Shown here: in pieces, positions 40,583-50,540 of the stretch
Layout of the letters: each line of letters starts with the position of its first letter
Numbering within the stretch: the stretch's first letter is position 1
Assembly: GCA_902576335.1 (NCBI GenBank)
Contig: CACGVC010000003.1
Coordinates: 21,001 to 85,000 of the forward strand
DNA length: 64,000 nt
Direction: 5' to 3'
Source of the DNA: an uncultured Pelagibacteraceae bacterium
Lineage (GTDB): Bacteria > Pseudomonadota > Alphaproteobacteria > Pelagibacterales > Pelagibacteraceae
Position numbers and translations under genes: made by a program
The notes under the pieces: generated by a model
The model's database searches: none
The model's input: only the letters and a program-made list of their open reading frames with translations
What the model was told of the DNA's origin: nothing

Positions 40583-41529
40583 TATTTTAGTTTAAGTTCA
40601 AAATAATTTTTTACAGTATTTTGTAGGCCCGTTTTTAAAAGTGTGAATTTTTTAAACCCTGTAATTTTTTTGACCAATCTATTATCTCCATATGTTTTTA
40701 AGCTATCTAAATTATTTTTATTTTTATAAATTATTTTAGGTCTCTTTATAAAATTATCTAAAATAGATATAACTTTGTTTAACGACACAGGTTTAGAACT
40801 ACAAATATTAAATATATTATAATTTGATTTTAGTTTTTTTTTTAAAAGAATATTCATAATTTCTACTGCATCTTTAATGTATGTAAAGTCTCTTTTATAA
40901 TTTCCATTGAAATTTAAATTAAATTTTTGTTTTTTTTTAAGAGAACCTAGATATTTATATAAAAACATATCAGGTCTACCAAGTTCACCATAAACTGTAA
41001 AAAATCTTAATCCAATTGTTTTCAACCCATAGTGATTTGTATATTGTTTTGCATATTCTTCATTATGAACTTTTGTAGATGCGTAAATTGATAAAGGATT
41101 AAGTTTATTATTTTCTTTAGTTGGAAATTTATTTGTATTTCCATATACTGAACTTGAAGAAGCATAAAATAATTTTTTCACATTTTGATTTCTTGCAAAT
41201 TCCAAAATATTAATAAAACTATTGATATTATTTTTGATATAAACTTTAGGATTTATAATTGAGTATCTTACACCTGGCTGAGCTGCCAAATGAAAAATTA
41301 CATCAATATTTTTAATTTTTTCATATAAATTTTTTTCTTTAGACAAATCTTCTTTCAAAAAAGAAAAATTTTTAAATTTTTTTAAAATTGATAATCTTTT
41401 TTTCTTATAATTTGTATTATAATAAGAGTTTAAATCATCTAAACCAATAATCTTATGATTTTCGCTTAATAACTTCATACTTAAATGAAATCCAATGAAG
41501 CCAGCAGAACCTGTAATCAATATTTTCAT
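40582..41529 (-). CDS. NAD-dependent epimerase, UDP-glucuronate 4-epimerase-like
   Basis: ITGSAGFIGFHLSMKLL, IFHLAAQPGVRYSIINP, RFFTVYGELGRPDMFLYKY, RDFTYIKD. Confidence 0.85.
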   Translation of the reverse strand: MKILITGSAGFIGFHLSMKLLSENHKIIGLDDLNSYYNTNYKKKRLSILKKFKNFSFLKEDLSKEKNLYEKIKNIDVIFHLAAQPGVRYSIINPKVYIKNNINSFINILEFARNQNVKKLFYASSSSVYGNTNKFPTKENNKLNPLSIYASTKVHNEEYAKQYTNHYGLKTIGLRFFTVYGELGRPDMFLYKYLGSLKKKQKFNLNFNGNYKRDFTYIKDAVEIMNILLKKKLKSNYNIFNICSSKPVSLNKVISILDNFIKRPKIIYKNKNNLDSLKTYGDNRLVKKITGFKKFTLLKTGLQNTVKNYFELKLK

Positions 41530-43202
41530 AAATTAGGTGGATCTAAGTAAATAATTTTTTCATTATCTATTGCCCATTTATACCATTTATCAAGATCATC
41601 CAAATTGTCCTCCATAATATTAATTTTTCTTTTAGGTAAGAGATTATGGTCTAGTGGATCAACTTTTCCAGGATTTTTTGAAAAAATAGATTTGAACGAT
41701 TGCATTTTCCACAATCTATTATCAAAACTTAAGAGCGCGTGTTTTTTCGCTAAATCAACTTTATTTTTTTCTAAACCACCTAATTTTTGCAAATTCATTA
41801 GAATACTTTCATATTCAACTATAGATTTTGGATCTACAGTAAATCCCAAATCAGAATATCTACCTGTGCCCGCTAATATTGTGGTAATCCCTTTTGTTGG
41901 TGCTTCCATCCCTGCAGTTCCCCTAACTGTAATTGCATAATTGCTAATATTAAACAAATCTGAAGTCCTAATATTTGTTGTTGGATATAATATTTTTACA
42001 TGTTCACCTAGATTACCCACAAATTTCTCTATAACTTGAATTTCTGCATACTTACCATCTACATTATTTCTTTTGTATTTCCATATATTTGCTGGGTGAA
42101 CTTTAAGTATCCAATTTATCTCTTTATTTTTATTTGCTAACTTTAAAGTTTCTATCAACCACTGACCGTAATCATCATACAAATCTTCACCAAAAAAAAG
42201 ATTGGTGTCCCAAAGAATATGGGAGTAAATTACAGCAACTTTTTTTTTATTTTTAAAATTAATTTTATCTAAGATTTCATCTTTGCTCATTTTTACTATT
42301 TTATGACTATTTCTAGATTGAAGTATATATTTATCATTATACCTATCTTGAAAAATATTATTTAAAATAATTTGATGATTTTCTGAAAATTCTATTTCAT
42401 GATTTTTTAAGAATTCTTCTTTAGTAATTATGCTTGGATGAAATCTTCTTGTCTTTTTATTTAATTTTAAGAAAGTAAGTGTTTTTTCATTCCATGGCTG
42501 ATGAAATTGAATTACGTTTTTACCCTGATTTATAATTACATCTACATAAGGTGCATATTCAATATAATTGACATCAAATGAGGCTAAATATATGTCAAAA
42601 CTCTTTTTTTTAAAAATTAGTTTTGATAGTTTTATTTTATATAAAATTTCATTTAAGAAATGTTTGATAGTTGAGATAACTTCAGGGTCGTTAAAGTCAA
42701 TTTTTCCTGAAAATAATTTTTTTGATAAACTTGCAATGATAGTTGGTCCTATCCAAACATTTTCAAAATACCATTCTTTTATAATATTGATAGAAATTTT
42801 ATCTTTTAAAAAATTTGAAGCTATTTCATTAATATCTTTTTTACTTATATCAGGATTGTATTTGTTTACATAAATAAATTTTTTTATACCGAAAGTTTTA
42901 AAAACTTTAATAGAGTCGTGATGATAGGTTTCAGTAAGTACTGTTATATCCCAGCCTTGTTTTAAAAATGGCAATATTAACATTGATTGTAATTTTGATT
43001 GATAAATCCAATTAGAAAGTGAAATAATTAAAACTTTTTTTCCGTTAGGTGCAACTTTATCCACCTCGAAAGATATCTTTTTATTTATTTGATAAAAATC
43101 TAAATAAATTTTTAATGACTGGATAGGGTTTTTTAAAACCCTTATAATTTTTAAAATAAAATTTATATCTTTAATTTTTTTTTTTAATTTATTGTAATCC
43201 AC
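41526..43202 (-). CDS. Surface carbohydrate/capsule biosynthesis protein (GT-B-like)
   Basis: WILKVHPANIWK, ITVRGTAGMEAPTKGITTILAGTGRYSDLGF. Confidence 0.6.
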   Translation of the reverse strand: MDYNKLKKKIKDINFILKIIRVLKNPIQSLKIYLDFYQINKKISFEVDKVAPNGKKVLIISLSNWIYQSKLQSMLILPFLKQGWDITVLTETYHHDSIKVFKTFGIKKFIYVNKYNPDISKKDINEIASNFLKDKISINIIKEWYFENVWIGPTIIASLSKKLFSGKIDFNDPEVISTIKHFLNEILYKIKLSKLIFKKKSFDIYLASFDVNYIEYAPYVDVIINQGKNVIQFHQPWNEKTLTFLKLNKKTRRFHPSIITKEEFLKNHEIEFSENHQIILNNIFQDRYNDKYILQSRNSHKIVKMSKDEILDKINFKNKKKVAVIYSHILWDTNLFFGEDLYDDYGQWLIETLKLANKNKEINWILKVHPANIWKYKRNNVDGKYAEIQVIEKFVGNLGEHVKILYPTTNIRTSDLFNISNYAITVRGTAGMEAPTKGITTILAGTGRYSDLGFTVDPKSIVEYESILMNLQKLGGLEKNKVDLAKKHALLSFDNRLWKMQSFKSIFSKNPGKVDPLDHNLLPKRKINIMEDNLDDLDKWYKWAIDNEKIIYLDPPNL

Positions 43203-44068
43203 GACGCGTTTTTTATTTTGTTGAAATTTTTTTCATTTATTACGAAAATTTTAGATTTAGGTGAAATCTTTTTTTTTAGCCACGCGGCCCACCAATAAAA
43301 ACTACTATTCGAAATTATTAAATGATCCATTTTAATCATTGAATTTAATGTTTTTATATTTCCATTTATCATTTCATTGTCTATAATTTTGAACTGTATT
43401 TTTTTTTTAAAAAAATATTTTATTAAAAGTGAATTTTTTAATAATTTCTTTTGCGTAATAAAAACAATAATAATTATATTTTTAAGATTTAGCTTTTTTA
43501 TAGCATTTATATATTTTTCTTGACTAACTACGTTGTGGTGATGTTTATCATGCGCAGAAACTTCTTCATACATTCTCATACAAATTCCAATAAACTGTTT
43601 ATTTTTGTTTTTATTTTTTAAATTATTTATTAGTTTATTTTTTTTTAAATTGATGATTTTTTTTAAGTTTGTTAATGAAAAATCTTTAAAATTATTTTCA
43701 TTTTGAAAATAACCATAGAGCAAGACTGGTTTAGAATTCTTTTTTAAATCACTCAAATTATGATTAAATGAATTTGCAAAAATATTATGAAAAAACATAT
43801 TTTTTTTAAAAATTTTGAAAAATATAAACTCAAAAAAAATTAAAAATTTTTCAAATAATCTTGTTTTAGTAATATTTGGATCAAGTGTGTCGAGTTCATA
43901 TTTTCTTTTATATTTGAAATCAAAAAAAAAACCCAAATAATTTTCAACAATTAACTTACTATGAATTTTTTTTGAGAAAGACAAAGATGATGCGTATTGA
44001 AAAAGCTGGTTCCCAAACCCACCCATAGAAATTAAATAAACTCTTTTTGGTGATTTAATTATTTTCAT
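43184..44068 (-). CDS. GT11-like (alpha-1,2-fucosyltransferase family)
   Basis: ISMGGFGNQLFQYASSLSFS and IISNSSFYWWAAWLKK motifs; adjacent GDP-fucose pathway. Confidence 0.85.
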   Translation of the reverse strand: MKIIKSPKRVYLISMGGFGNQLFQYASSLSFSKKIHSKLIVENYLGFFFDFKYKRKYELDTLDPNITKTRLFEKFLIFFEFIFFKIFKKNMFFHNIFANSFNHNLSDLKKNSKPVLLYGYFQNENNFKDFSLTNLKKIINLKKNKLINNLKNKNKNKQFIGICMRMYEEVSAHDKHHHNVVSQEKYINAIKKLNLKNIIIIVFITQKKLLKNSLLIKYFFKKKIQFKIIDNEMINGNIKTLNSMIKMDHLIISNSSFYWWAAWLKKKISPKSKIFVINEKNFNKIKNASWITIN

Positions 44069-45746
44069 TATTGCTCAAATCATAGACGTTATCACAAATA
44101 TACAATAATTTTTTTTTATGAGTAGATATGACCATTGTTAAATTCTCTTCTTTTAATTTAATTAAAGATTCTATAATTTTTGACTCGGTTTCATCATCAA
44201 GGGAACTAGTAAATTCATCGAAAATTATAATTTTCTTATTCTGATAAATCGCACGAGCTATACCTATTCGTTGTGATTGCCCTCCTGATAGATTAGATCC
44301 ATTCTCACCAACGACCATATCAATTCCTTTATTATCTACTAAATTTTTTAAACCTGCTAAATTTATTGATTTATTTAATCTGTTTTGGTCAATATTATCT
44401 TCTGTAAAAAAATTTAAAGTTATATTATTTTTTAAAGATGTATTAAGTAAATGAATACTCTGTGGAACTACTGTCATTAAATTTGATAAATCAAGGTTTT
44501 TGTTACTAACATCAATATCATCAATAAAAATTTTTCCATTAGGCATTTTAATTAGGCCAAGTAGAATATCAATTAAAGTTGTTTTTCCTGATCCAGATTT
44601 TCCAATTAATCCAACTATTTGATTTTTATAAATGTTAAAGTTTAAATTTTTAAATATAACTTTTTTTTCATAATCAAAATTTAAATTCATTTTAATTTCT
44701 TTTTTAAAATTATTTAATTTAAAAAATTCTTTTTTATTAGGTATAACTTTAATTGACTCATAAATTTCATTAAGTACTTTTTTTTGGGAGTTTAAAATTT
44801 GAATATTTGATACAAGTTTATTAAATATTGGAATTAATTTAATTAGTATTACAAAAAATACACCTAGAGAAACAATAATGTTTTGATCATCAAAAATTAT
44901 GTCTGAAAATATAATTATTGCACTAATTAGAACTATTCCAATAAATTCCATAAAAATTCTTGGAGTTTGAGTAATTATAATTACTTTTTCTTGAGGGTTA
45001 AAAAAATTATTTAAATGTATTTTGAGATTAGATAAAAATTTTAAATCAAATTTTAAAAACTTAATTTCCTTAAATAGAGAAAAACTATCTTTAACTATTT
45101 TAATAAAGTTTTCATTTGAGATTTGTCTTTGTTCAATAAAATTTGAGAGTTTAGTTTTATAAAAAGAAAAATAAAAATAAGAAACAAATATTAAAAATAC
45201 TGAAACAAATATTGTTATTTCTAAATTGTAAATAGTCAAAAAAACTAAGTAAGATATTAAAATTATAATATCAGGTATAATCAAGAAAAAAGGCAAAAAA
45301 ACATTTGAAGAAAAAAAACTTGGCTCATTAATAATATTCTTCAAATAATGAGATGTATCTTTTTTAATAAATTCTAAATATTCTTTAGATAATATATTTT
45401 CATAAATTTTAGTTGTTATTTTTTTTAAATTTTGAAAAATATATTTAGTACTTAAATTTAAATATATTAAAGAAACTAAAAATTTTAATAAACTTAAGAT
45501 AATTAATACTAAAACTATAAAATGTAAGTTACTTAACTCTGTATTAAAATATTCTTTAAGTTTAAATAATTTATCATAATTTTTTGGAACCCCACCTTCA
45601 TTTATAATTTGAAATAATCCTGGTAAAGTTGAGATTACTAATATTTCTAGAAATGTAATAAAAAGTGATATGAATATAAGAAAATAAAATACTTTAATAT
45701 TATTTTGTCTTAGTATAAAGATTAATTTTTTTAGATATGAAAACAT
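44055..45746 (-). CDS. ABC transporter, fused TMD-NBD, PglK/MsbA-like exporter
   Basis: GLIGKSGSGKTTLID Walker A, LSGGQSQRIGIARAIYQNKKIIIFDEFTSSLD. Confidence 0.93.
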   Translation of the reverse strand: MFSYLKKLIFILRQNNIKVFYFLIFISLFITFLEILVISTLPGLFQIINEGGVPKNYDKLFKLKEYFNTELSNLHFIVLVLIILSLLKFLVSLIYLNLSTKYIFQNLKKITTKIYENILSKEYLEFIKKDTSHYLKNIINEPSFFSSNVFLPFFLIIPDIIILISYLVFLTIYNLEITIFVSVFLIFVSYFYFSFYKTKLSNFIEQRQISNENFIKIVKDSFSLFKEIKFLKFDLKFLSNLKIHLNNFFNPQEKVIIITQTPRIFMEFIGIVLISAIIIFSDIIFDDQNIIVSLGVFFVILIKLIPIFNKLVSNIQILNSQKKVLNEIYESIKVIPNKKEFFKLNNFKKEIKMNLNFDYEKKVIFKNLNFNIYKNQIVGLIGKSGSGKTTLIDILLGLIKMPNGKIFIDDIDVSNKNLDLSNLMTVVPQSIHLLNTSLKNNITLNFFTEDNIDQNRLNKSINLAGLKNLVDNKGIDMVVGENGSNLSGGQSQRIGIARAIYQNKKIIIFDEFTSSLDDETESKIIESLIKLKEENLTMVISTHKKKLLYICDNVYDLSNNENN

Positions 45747-45783
45747 TTAAAATTATCTTCGAAATATAAAAAATACTTATCTG

Positions 45784-46620
45784 ATGAGATTGAAATTATC
45801 AAACTTAAAAACCTACATTGTGGCTGAAATAGGATGGAACTTTCTTGGTAACTTAAAATTAGCAAAAAAAATGATTAATACGGCAAAAAAAAATGGTGCT
45901 GATGCTGCAAAGTTACAAATTTGGGATCCAAAATATTTAAAAGAGGGATCTTGGGATCACGATGGAAGAAGAGAAATATATAATAAAGCAAAATTAAATA
46001 TGAAAAAATATAATATTTTAAAAAATTATTGTAAAAAAAATAAAATCTTATGCTTTGCCTCAGTATTTAATCTGAAAAGTTGTAAAGATTTAAAAAACAA
46101 TAAAGACAAGATTGTTAAAATTCCATCTCACGAAGCGTATAATAAAGAGCTAATCAAATATGCATTAAAAAATTTTAATACTGTAATATTGTCTGCTGGA
46201 GCAATAACACAAAAAGAATTAAAGTTTTTAGAAAAATTTAAAAATTCAAATAAATTAATCATTTTGCATTGCGTGAGCTCATACCCTCTTAAAAGTGAAA
46301 ACGTTAATTTTCAAAAATTTTTTCATTTGAAAAATATTTTTAAAAAGGTTGGGTATTCAGGTCATTTAGAAGGTTTAGATGATGCTTATCTAGCTATATC
46401 CTCAGGTGCTGTAATGCTTGAAAAACATTTTTCAATTGACAATAACTTGCCAGGTAGGGACAATAAATTTGCAATTCTTCCCAGGGAATTGTCTATTATA
46501 GTTAAATATAGAGATAAAGTTGAGCAAATGAATAAAAAAAAAGGTTTAGGTTTACAAAAATGTGAACAAGACATTTATAAAAATTATCGAGGTAGATGGT
46601 CAAAAAATCTAGAAAATTAA
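45784..46620 (+). CDS. NeuB-like N-acetylneuraminate/nonulosonate synthase family, short form
   Basis: IVAEIGWNFLGNLKLAKKMI, AAKLQIWDP, HCVSSYPL, VGYSGHLEGLDDAYLAISSGAVMLEKHFSID; lacks C-terminal SAF region. Confidence 0.85.
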   Translation: MRLKLSNLKTYIVAEIGWNFLGNLKLAKKMINTAKKNGADAAKLQIWDPKYLKEGSWDHDGRREIYNKAKLNMKKYNILKNYCKKNKILCFASVFNLKSCKDLKNNKDKIVKIPSHEAYNKELIKYALKNFNTVILSAGAITQKELKFLEKFKNSNKLIILHCVSSYPLKSENVNFQKFFHLKNIFKKVGYSGHLEGLDDAYLAISSGAVMLEKHFSIDNNLPGRDNKFAILPRELSIIVKYRDKVEQMNKKKGLGLQKCEQDIYKNYRGRWSKNLEN

Positions 46621-47852
46621 AAGTTTCAATTGTTATAAGAAATAAAAATGAAGCAAAATGGCTTAAAATTGTATTAAAAAAAATTTCAATTCAAACTTTT
46701 AAAGATTTTGAAATAATTTTCATTGATAATGATAGTGATGATAATTCAATAGATATCGCAAAAAAATTTAAAATTAAAAAAATTTTTAAACAAAAAAAAT
46801 ATATACCTGGAAAATTTTTAAATTTTGGTGTCTCAAAGTCTTACTCTGAATATATCATATTTCTCTCTGTTCATTGTATACCTTTAAATAAAAACTGGTT
46901 AAAAAATTTTATTAATTTCATGGATAATAATAAAAATATTGTAGCCGCGTATGGAAAACAAATTCCTTTACCTGGAACAAATTCAAAAAACTCTCTCGAT
47001 ATGAATTTATTGTTCAGAGATAAACCAATTTATCATCATAAGGATCCTTATATTAGTAATGCAAATTCAATTTATAGGACAAATATTTTAAAAAAAAATA
47101 AATTCAATGAGAGTGTAGGAAATATAGAGGATCGACTATGGGCTATGAAGGCATGTAAAAGAAATGAAGTAATAGCATATACAGGATCCTCTGAAGTTTA
47201 TCATCTACATGGAGTCCATCAACACGAAAATGAGTCGGAAAGATCGAGAAGTACAATGAAACTTTTAAGAAATAACTATAATTGGACCTCTTGTGATTTT
47301 ATTAAAAAAAATTACTTTAACTATTCAATCATTTTAAATTGTAGAGGTAACTTAACTCCAATGAATAAAATAAAAAAACTTTTAAAAATTTTAAATTTAA
47401 AAAAAAATAAATATTTAAATTTTAGTAAAATATTCGTCTTATCAAAAGAAAAAATAATGTTAAATAATTCAAAAAAATTAAATAAAATCCAACCTAGTAA
47501 AAATTTAGAAAAAGACCTTAAAAATATATATTATAGTTTTTATAAAGAGTGGATAAATACAGATTTTGTATTATATCTAAACTCAAAAGGAAGTTGGTCA
47601 AGCAGTACAATAAATAAACTGTTAAGTTACAATAGTAATTTTTCAAATAACTCAACATGTTATGCTAAAAAGTTTGTTGGAAATTTTATTGTAAATTTTC
47701 CTGAAGGTGGTCAAATTGAAAGCCTTAAACTTGAGGAAAGAGAGAAAAAACCATATTTGACTATTTTAAATTGGGCTAATGGTTCAATTTTTGAAAATGA
47801 TTATTTAAGAAAAGGTATAACTTTTGATAAAAATACCAAACTTTTGTTTTAA
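46596..47852 (+). CDS. Family 2 glycosyltransferase with C-terminal extension
   Basis: SIVIRNKNEAKWLKIVLKKISIQTFKDFEIIFIDNDSDDNS. Confidence 0.85.
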   Translation: MVKKSRKLKVSIVIRNKNEAKWLKIVLKKISIQTFKDFEIIFIDNDSDDNSIDIAKKFKIKKIFKQKKYIPGKFLNFGVSKSYSEYIIFLSVHCIPLNKNWLKNFINFMDNNKNIVAAYGKQIPLPGTNSKNSLDMNLLFRDKPIYHHKDPYISNANSIYRTNILKKNKFNESVGNIEDRLWAMKACKRNEVIAYTGSSEVYHLHGVHQHENESERSRSTMKLLRNNYNWTSCDFIKKNYFNYSIILNCRGNLTPMNKIKKLLKILNLKKNKYLNFSKIFVLSKEKIMLNNSKKLNKIQPSKNLEKDLKNIYYSFYKEWINTDFVLYLNSKGSWSSSTINKLLSYNSNFSNNSTCYAKKFVGNFIVNFPEGGQIESLKLEEREKKPYLTILNWANGSIFENDYLRKGITFDKNTKLLF

Positions 47853-48544
47853 TGAAAAAATATCCATGTTTTATACTTGCTAGAAAAAACTCTAAAGGAC
47901 TAAAAAATAAAAATATAGCCAAGTTACTTAAAAAACCACTAATCTATTATACAGTAAAATTTGCAAAGTCTTCTAAATTGGTTTCAAAAGTGATTGTATC
48001 TACTGATGATAGTAGAATATTTAATATAGCTAAAAAACTTGGCTGCTATGTTATATACCCAAGACCAAAAAAATTATCTAATGATAGTGCTAAATCAGAA
48101 GATGCTCTTATTCATGCGATAAATAATTATGAAGCTAATTTTGATAAAATAAGCGCATTTTCATATTTACAGATTACAGAACCACTAAGACCTAAAAATA
48201 TTTTAGATAAATGTATTAAAGTTTTTAATAAAAAAAAATGTGATAGTGTTTTTGCCGCTTTCAAAACACACAAAAATTATTGGATAAAAGATAAAAAAAA
48301 TTATTTTAGAATTTCTCCGAAAAATCAATCTATTCTGCCTAGACAAATTAAAACCCCAGTACTTAGGGAAGATACAGGAGTAGCCCTAATCACAAAAAAA
48401 GAAAACTTATATAAATATAAAAGTAGAATAGGAAAAAAAATTGAAATTATTGAATACGACTCTTTTCATGGACTTATAGATATTCATACTTCAAAAGATT
48501 TAAAATTAGCAAAAATTCTTTTGAAAAATAAAATTTCAAATTAA
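47852..48544 (+). CDS. CMP-nonulosonate synthetase-like cytidylyltransferase (NeuA-like)
   Basis: ILARKNSKGLKNKNIAKLLKKPLIYYTVKFAKSS, VSTDDSRI, LQITEPLRPKNI. Confidence 0.88.
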   Translation: MKKYPCFILARKNSKGLKNKNIAKLLKKPLIYYTVKFAKSSKLVSKVIVSTDDSRIFNIAKKLGCYVIYPRPKKLSNDSAKSEDALIHAINNYEANFDKISAFSYLQITEPLRPKNILDKCIKVFNKKKCDSVFAAFKTHKNYWIKDKKNYFRISPKNQSILPRQIKTPVLREDTGVALITKKENLYKYKSRIGKKIEIIEYDSFHGLIDIHTSKDLKLAKILLKNKISN

Positions 48545-48552
48545 TATTATTA

Positions 48553-49614
48553 TTAAGCTTTTTCGCCAGGTCTGATAACACCTCTAATATGGTCACATCC
48601 GTTACAAGCATCAATTTTATATGCCTGTTTTTTTTCATGTAGAGCTCTTGAATCTTTTAGTACCTGTCCATCCCAAATAGATTTAAGGTTATTTTTTTCA
48701 CTTAGTTTACCTAATGTAAGTCTTTTCCCTGCATCTCGACAACAAGCTGTAACTTCACCAGTCGCATTTATTGTCATTCTTTGCCACAAAGCAGGACAAG
48801 CATAAGATTTGTTTTCTTTTTTTGTTTTTACATATCGATCTACCTTGTCTAAGCCATCTTGGTTTCTATAATCAGTATAAGAAATTTCATCAGCATATTT
48901 ACCCCAGAAACTACTAAAATTTTTTACTTCATGATCATTTTCCTTCATCCTAACCATGCTTATTCTTATTACTGGTAATTTAGATTTTAGTTTCTCTCTA
49001 GTTTCATAAAATAATTTAACATTATTTACAGTTTCTTCAAAAGTTGCTCCGATCCGTATTTTTTCATAAATTTCCTTTGAAATACTGTCCATTGAGAAAA
49101 TTATTCTTGTTAAGCCAGACTCAACTAGCCCTTCTGCCATTTTGTGATCCATTTTTGTGCCATTGGTGTGCATCATAATATCTAACACACCTTTTTTACT
49201 CGCATAATTAATCATTTCGATAATGTTTTTGTTGTACAAAGACTCACCAAAGTTATTTAGGTTTATTGCTTTAAGGCCCTTTTCAGCTCCTTCATCTATG
49301 ATCCTCTTAAACTTATCCAGTTTCATCATTCTATTTTCCCAATTACCCATTTCAACGCGGTGTGTTCTGGGACACATAGGACAGGCTAGATTACAATATG
49401 AAGTAACTTCTATATCTAGATGTAAAGGAAAATTAGTTATTTTATGTTTTAAAGCTGTATCACGCCAATCTTTTCTATAATTTTGATATTCTTCAGTCTT
49501 TTTAAAATCTACATTGTTCTTTTCTTTTATAACTTTAAAATGGCTATAAAGTTGATTTAGCTCGTCATCAACATAATTGGTATTTTTTTGATTTATGTTT
49601 TTTTTAATTTCCAC
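48553..49614 (-). CDS. Radical SAM protein with SPASM-type C-terminal domain
   Basis: TSYCNLACPMCPRTH (CxxxCxxC), C-terminal Cys cluster CPALW...TACCRDAGKR...CNGCDHIRG. Confidence 0.93.
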   Translation of the reverse strand: MEIKKNINQKNTNYVDDELNQLYSHFKVIKEKNNVDFKKTEEYQNYRKDWRDTALKHKITNFPLHLDIEVTSYCNLACPMCPRTHRVEMGNWENRMMKLDKFKRIIDEGAEKGLKAINLNNFGESLYNKNIIEMINYASKKGVLDIMMHTNGTKMDHKMAEGLVESGLTRIIFSMDSISKEIYEKIRIGATFEETVNNVKLFYETREKLKSKLPVIRISMVRMKENDHEVKNFSSFWGKYADEISYTDYRNQDGLDKVDRYVKTKKENKSYACPALWQRMTINATGEVTACCRDAGKRLTLGKLSEKNNLKSIWDGQVLKDSRALHEKKQAYKIDACNGCDHIRGVIRPGEKA

Positions 49615-49721
49615 AATGTCCTATTTATGTGTAAATTGAGATTAATCAAGAAATTTATTATTGTAAATTCGCAAATGAATTTAGGGTTAATATCAAAAAT
49701 TCAAATTTATATTCTCTAAAA

Positions 49722-50540
49722 ATGCCCAATCTAGAAATATTTAATAAGAAAATTTATTTGTTTGACTTATGGGGAGTTATTCATGATGGCAGAAAACCTT
49801 ATGATAAAATAATCAGGTTAATTAAACATTTAAAAAAATTAAAAAAAAGAATTTATATTGTATCTAATTCTTCATCTTCAAGTTCGGAAGTAAAAAAAGA
49901 TTTAAAAAAAATGTTCATTAACATTAATTATTTTAATAAAATTTTTACTAGTGGAGATTTCGCATCAAATTATTTAAAAAGATATAAAAAAAAAAAATTT
50001 TATTCTCTTTCAGGTTTGGGACCTAAGAATTTAAAATTTTGTAAAGAAAATAAAATTATACTCACATCCGATCCAAAAAAATCAGATATTGGAATTCTAA
50101 TATCAAATGAAATTAATATTAGAGAAAGTGAGCTTATAGGTAATATTAACAACTTCTTTTTATTAAAGAAAAAAATTATTTGTATAAACCCTGATTATTT
50201 GAACATAAATAAAAAAAAATGTATGGGCTTTTATGCAAATAAATTTTTTTTAAAAGGAGGAAATGTAACGTGTCTTGGAAAACCTGAAAAATTATATTTT
50301 AATTTTATTTCAAAAAAAATTAAAAATTTTAAGAAGAGAGACGCTATTCTTATAGGTGATACTTACTTAAACGACATCTGTGGTGCAAATAAATTTGGGA
50401 TAGACTCAGTTTTATTTAAAAGTAGTAAAATAAATCAATATATTAAATTAAATAACGTAAAATTATTTGGAAAAATAAAAAAAAATTTAGAACCCTCAGC
50501 TAAAATTGATCCAAAAGAATTAGAAAAAATTTTTTTCTAA
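49722..50540 (+). CDS. HAD-superfamily class IIA (NagD-like) hydrolase
   Basis: YLFDLWGVIHDGRKPY, IVSNSSSSS, LGKPEKLYF, ILIGDTYLNDICGANKFGI. Confidence 0.87.
   Translation: MPNLEIFNKKIYLFDLWGVIHDGRKPYDKIIRLIKHLKKLKKRIYIVSNSSSSSSEVKKDLKKMFININYFNKIFTSGDFASNYLKRYKKKKFYSLSGLGPKNLKFCKENKIILTSDPKKSDIGILISNEINIRESELIGNINNFFLLKKKIICINPDYLNINKKKCMGFYANKFFLKGGNVTCLGKPEKLYFNFISKKIKNFKKRDAILIGDTYLNDICGANKFGIDSVLFKSSKINQYIKLNNVKLFGKIKKNLEPSAKIDPKELEKIFF

Noticed and set aside
39961-42873. Plus-strand ORFs 39961-40278, 41605-41940, 42568-42873
   Set aside because: Antisense to fcl and the 558-aa carbohydrate gene.
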